Positions 61,440-64,000 of a stretch of 64,000 nt of DNA are shown here, piece after piece. Each line of letters begins with the position of its first letter. Within the stretch, counting starts at the first letter, position 1. This DNA comes from JBGTSJ01 sp041940305 (GTDB lineage Bacteria > Planctomycetota > Planctomycetia > Planctomycetales > Planctomycetaceae). Position numbers and translations under genes: made by a program. Under the pieces are notes generated by a model. It saw only the letters and a program-made list of their open reading frames with translations. It was not told the DNA's origin and did not search any database. The DNA lies in assembly GCA_041940305.1 (NCBI GenBank), contig JBGTSJ010000028.1, positions 1 to 64,000 of the forward strand, read 5' to 3'.

Positions 61440-63299
61440 TCAGGCGCCCGCGTGCGTGTCCAGCCACTCGTGCAACTCGGCCGACACCTGTTTCAACAGC
61501 GAGTCCGATTGCGATTTGACCGCGGCGAGGACCGACTCGCTCTGGCACTCAAACCGCGAGAACAGATAGAACTTGATCTTCGGCTCGGTTCCCGACGGGC
61601 GAACCGCAATCCGCAACGCGGGGTCGCGGTCAACCGTCTCGAAGATCATCAGGTCTCCTTGCGGCTTCGGCACATCATGCGACCGGGTGTTTTCGGGAAG
61701 CCGGCGGGCTTCCTGCCGCTCGTAATCGTACACGATGCCGAAGTCGCTTCCGCCCAGACGCACCGGCGGCGACTGTCGGAAGGCAGCCATGATCCGGCCG
61801 ATCTGGCGGCTCCCTTCGTCCCCTTCGCACGTCTTCGAGATCTGCCCTTCCTGGTAGAAGCCATGCTGCAAGTACAATTCATCCAGCCGGTCCAGCAGTG
61901 ACTTCCCTTCCTGCCGCAGTTCAGCAGCGCATTCCGCGAGGTACAACGTCGCGATACCGGCGTCCTTATCCCGCGCGTACGTCCCGGCAAGGTAGCCCAA
62001 CGATTCCTCCGTGCCGAACACGAACTTCTCCGGTCCCTCTTCGTCCATCACTCCGGCGATGTACTTGAAGCCGACGAGCAGGTCGTCGATCACGCGCACG
62101 TCATGGGATCGCGCGATCGCTCGAATCATGCGGGTCGTCACGAGCGTCTCCACAACGTAGTGCTGCGGCGTGAGCCCGCCACGCGCCGTCCGCTTCCTCA
62201 GAATGTAGTCGGCCAGCAGACAACCGATCTGATTGCCCGACAGATGCTCATAGCGACCGTTCCGATCGCGGACACAGACGGCCATCCGGTCCGCATCCGG
62301 ATCGGATGCGATGAGCACCTCCGCCCCCATCTCCGCCGCCTGGGCATGCATCGGCTCAAAGACCTGCGGACGTTCCGGATTCGGCAGGTGCCCTGGGACG
62401 TTCGGAAAATCCCCGTTTGCTTCACGATGCGGTTCGAAGATCTCGACTCCCCGAAAGCCGGACCGCTTCAGCACCTGCCAGCAGCAGGTCTCTCCCACTC
62501 CGTGCAGCGGCGAGTACAGCGCCGGCAGTTCACGCGCATCGGACAGACTCATTGCCAGCACGCAGTCGGCATACGCGCGATCGACCTCAGAGCCAATGAT
62601 TTCGATGCGCCCCGCATGGATCGCCTGCTGCAGGTCGATCCGCGGAATCTCGTCCGCTTCGTTCACGCACCGGATAATGCCCGCGTCGTGCGGCGGCAAT
62701 ACCTGCCCCCCCGTGCTCCAGTACACCTTGATCCCGTTGTCGGCCGGAGGATTATGCGACGCAGAGATCATCACGCCTGCATCGCACCGCAGATGACGCA
62801 CGGCGAACGACAACTCCGGCGTCGAACGGAACGACTCAAACAGGTACACCTTCAGCCCGTTCGCCGCGAGCGTCGTCGCCGCCAGTTCCGCAAACTCGGG
62901 GGAGCGATTGCGCGTGTCGCAGGCCACGACCGCCGATCCGGCCGCCTGTCGCGACTCACCCCTGGCCTGGTCCGCGCCCCGTGTCTGCTGCAGGTACATC
63001 GCCAGCCCGTGTGCCGACTCCGCAATGGTCCGTTCGTTGATCGTGGCGGATCCGAACTCCGCCATCGGGCCGCGCCGTCCGCCCGTGCCGAACGGAATCT
63101 GCTGCCAGAACAGTTGCTTGAGCCGCGGAAAGTTCTGTTCCTGCACCAGCGCGCAGATGCCGCTGCGATACGGTGCATACGCCGGCTTCGTCAGCCAGCG
63201 CCGGATATTTGCCACGGCATCATCGGTCAATAGGCCTCTCTCTCCTGCACGCCGGACTGCTTCCACACATTCCACCAGGTTTTCGGCCGTTCCAGGCAT
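61440..63299 (-). CDS. Phosphohexomutase (phosphoglucomutase/phosphomannomutase)
   Basis: 619 residues from ATG 63299, with GAAGGTGGAG upstream. The alpha-D-phosphohexomutase domains are complete: an N-terminal helical segment, FGTGGRRGPMAEFGSATIN, the phosphoserine loop GVMISASHNPPADNGIK (about residue 180), Mg2+ site IASDPDADRMAV, sugar loop FGTEESLGYLAGTYARDKD and phosphate loop RPSGTEPKIKFYL. It interconverts hexose 1- and 6-phosphates (glucose and/or mannose) for glycan synthesis. The length and the EES sugar loop fit the larger PGM2/PMM-like group. It stands as a single gene. Confidence 0.95.
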   Translation of the reverse strand: MPGTAENLVECVEAVRRAGERGLLTDDAVANIRRWLTKPAYAPYRSGICALVQEQNFPRLKQLFWQQIPFGTGGRRGPMAEFGSATINERTIAESAHGLAMYLQQTRGADQARGESRQAAGSAVVACDTRNRSPEFAELAATTLAANGLKVYLFESFRSTPELSFAVRHLRCDAGVMISASHNPPADNGIKVYWSTGGQVLPPHDAGIIRCVNEADEIPRIDLQQAIHAGRIEIIGSEVDRAYADCVLAMSLSDARELPALYSPLHGVGETCCWQVLKRSGFRGVEIFEPHREANGDFPNVPGHLPNPERPQVFEPMHAQAAEMGAEVLIASDPDADRMAVCVRDRNGRYEHLSGNQIGCLLADYILRKRTARGGLTPQHYVVETLVTTRMIRAIARSHDVRVIDDLLVGFKYIAGVMDEEGPEKFVFGTEESLGYLAGTYARDKDAGIATLYLAECAAELRQEGKSLLDRLDELYLQHGFYQEGQISKTCEGDEGSRQIGRIMAAFRQSPPVRLGGSDFGIVYDYERQEARRLPENTRSHDVPKPQGDLMIFETVDRDPALRIAVRPSGTEPKIKFYLFSRFECQSESVLAAVKSQSDSLLKQVSAELHEWLDTHAGA

Positions 63300-63567
63300 G
63301 ACTCCACCTTCGTGCTTGCAAGTCACAGAGGAGATCACTCTAAGCACATTCGTCTGATCACGAAAGCCGCCGACGTCGGGAATCGTCGCCGGTGGCGTTT
63401 CGTCGTACGATCCATCGCATCCCGGATGCGAAAGCGACGTCACTGAAGCGCCGCTCTCGAACGTCGCCGGTTTGTCACTGGTGGACTGATGCGGTAATGT
63501 GTTGCGTACATTTGTTTGCCACATCTCTTGATTGACCCGCATCGAACTCGACGAGGGGATACAGCTC

Positions 63568-64000
63568 ATGGCCATCTCGGTGAATTGCCCGTCATGCGCT
63601 CGGCAGTACAGCGTGAAGGAAGAAGCCGCCGGCAAGAAGTTCAAGTGCAAGGACTGTGGCGCCGTCGTCGAGGTGCCCGATGGCGGTGGAGGGGGTGGAG
63701 ACGCGTTCGCCGACGATTACGGTGATCCCTATAACCCTTACGCCGACGACGAAATGGCCGCCGGAGGGGCACCGCCCCCGATGGCGACGCGCCGCCCCAA
63801 AAAGCGCTCCGGAGGTTCAAAGTCGGCTGCCGCAGAACGAACCAAGCTCCCGGCCATCTTCCTGCTGATTATCGTCTGCCTGTCGTTTCTGAACCATGTC
63901 GGCGGCATCGTGATGCACTTCATGGGAATCGAGGCGTTTCCCATGCAGCAGGCCAACAATCCCGGCGAAGAGATGGCGCAAATGATCGGCGGCGTCGTCG
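63568..64000 (+). CDS. Zinc-ribbon membrane protein, N-terminal part (cut by window edge)
   Basis: At least 144 residues, running off the right edge. It starts with a four-Cys zinc ribbon (VNCPSCARQYSV and KFKCKDCGAVVEV, residues 5-36), then a Gly/Asp/Pro-rich linker with a basic patch (TRRPKKRSGGSK), and a transmembrane helix (LPAIFLLIIVCLSFLNHVGGI). ATG 63568 is preceded by GAGG. This is the same general architecture as the 389-residue protein at 60013, in which a cytoplasmic zinc ribbon leads into a membrane protein. The function of these zinc-ribbon membrane proteins is unknown. The rest of the gene lies outside the window. Confidence 0.8.
   Translation, partial: MAISVNCPSCARQYSVKEEAAGKKFKCKDCGAVVEVPDGGGGGGDAFADDYGDPYNPYADDEMAAGGAPPPMATRRPKKRSGGSKSAAAERTKLPAIFLLIIVCLSFLNHVGGIVMHFMGIEAFPMQQANNPGEEMAQMIGGVV

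Noticed and set aside
1..64000. tRNA, rRNA, CRISPR array and transposase search by eye
   Set aside because: No T-loop/acceptor pattern, direct-repeat array with regular spacing, or transposase motif was seen; small RNAs cannot be excluded without folding or covariance searches.

Overview
The window reads as chromosomal DNA of a planctomycete (Planctomycetota, probably a Planctomycetaceae-like lineage). The evidence is the high GC content, a DUF1549/DUF1553 protein next to a DUF1501 protein and a WD40 protein, a DoxX protein with a very long insert, many long secreted or membrane proteins of unknown function, and a diderm gene set (Kdo transferase, Mla-type lipid ABC transporter, RseP, RND efflux). 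I saw no rRNA, tRNA, CRISPR array, transposase or prophage genes. Both ends are cut: an ApbE gene runs in at the left and a zinc-ribbon membrane protein runs out at the right.

Layout. 0-5 kb: end of apbE, a palindromic intergenic element, a DoxX-type membrane protein overlapping a leucine-rich-repeat protein, a secreted isochorismatase-like hydrolase, then on the minus strand a membrane-anchored C39-like peptidase and a YkgJ-type cysteine-cluster protein. 6-9.5 kb: mlaE-mlaF-mlaD plus a Cys-rich secreted protein. 10-13 kb: beta-carbonic anhydrase and a SulP transporter with a helical insert, a likely CO2/bicarbonate pair. 13-20 kb: a nuclease-fold protein, small ORFs, dxr-rseP, rpsT and a TPR membrane protein. 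20-25.6 kb: DUF1549/DUF1553 (with a huge coiled-coil insert), DUF1501 and WD40. 25.7-31.5 kb: ruvB, then an RND pump and its adaptor. 31.7-32.2 kb: a frameshifted, truncated dabA remnant. 32.4-39.3 kb: D-aminoacylase-like amidohydrolase, FAD oxidoreductase, MBL hydrolase, waaA and a sialidase-like protein. 39.4-41.8 kb: a PadR regulator with a palindromic operator and a repeat-built membrane protein. 41.8-47.8 kb: a secreted unknown, an HtrA-like protease with a degenerate protease-like partner, folD, a lipoprotein and a small unknown. 48-54 kb: dnaE, two small unknowns, nhaA. 54-64 kb: a 1349-residue unknown, a two-gene unit of envelope unknowns, a phosphohexomutase and the partial zinc-ribbon protein.

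The most unusual signals are: large Ala/Glu-rich helical inserts placed inside otherwise conserved domains of three unrelated membrane or secreted proteins (DoxX, SulP, DUF1553); an active-looking HtrA-type protease followed by a paralogue-like protein that has lost its His and Ser and carries its PDZ domain inside the barrel; a PadR-controlled membrane protein with a duplicated STN-like module; a repeat-like palindromic sequence translated inside dnaE; and the remnant of a DabA inorganic-carbon pump in a genome stretch that also holds a carbonic anhydrase/SulP pair. All functional statements rest on motifs read by eye; no database search was possible.
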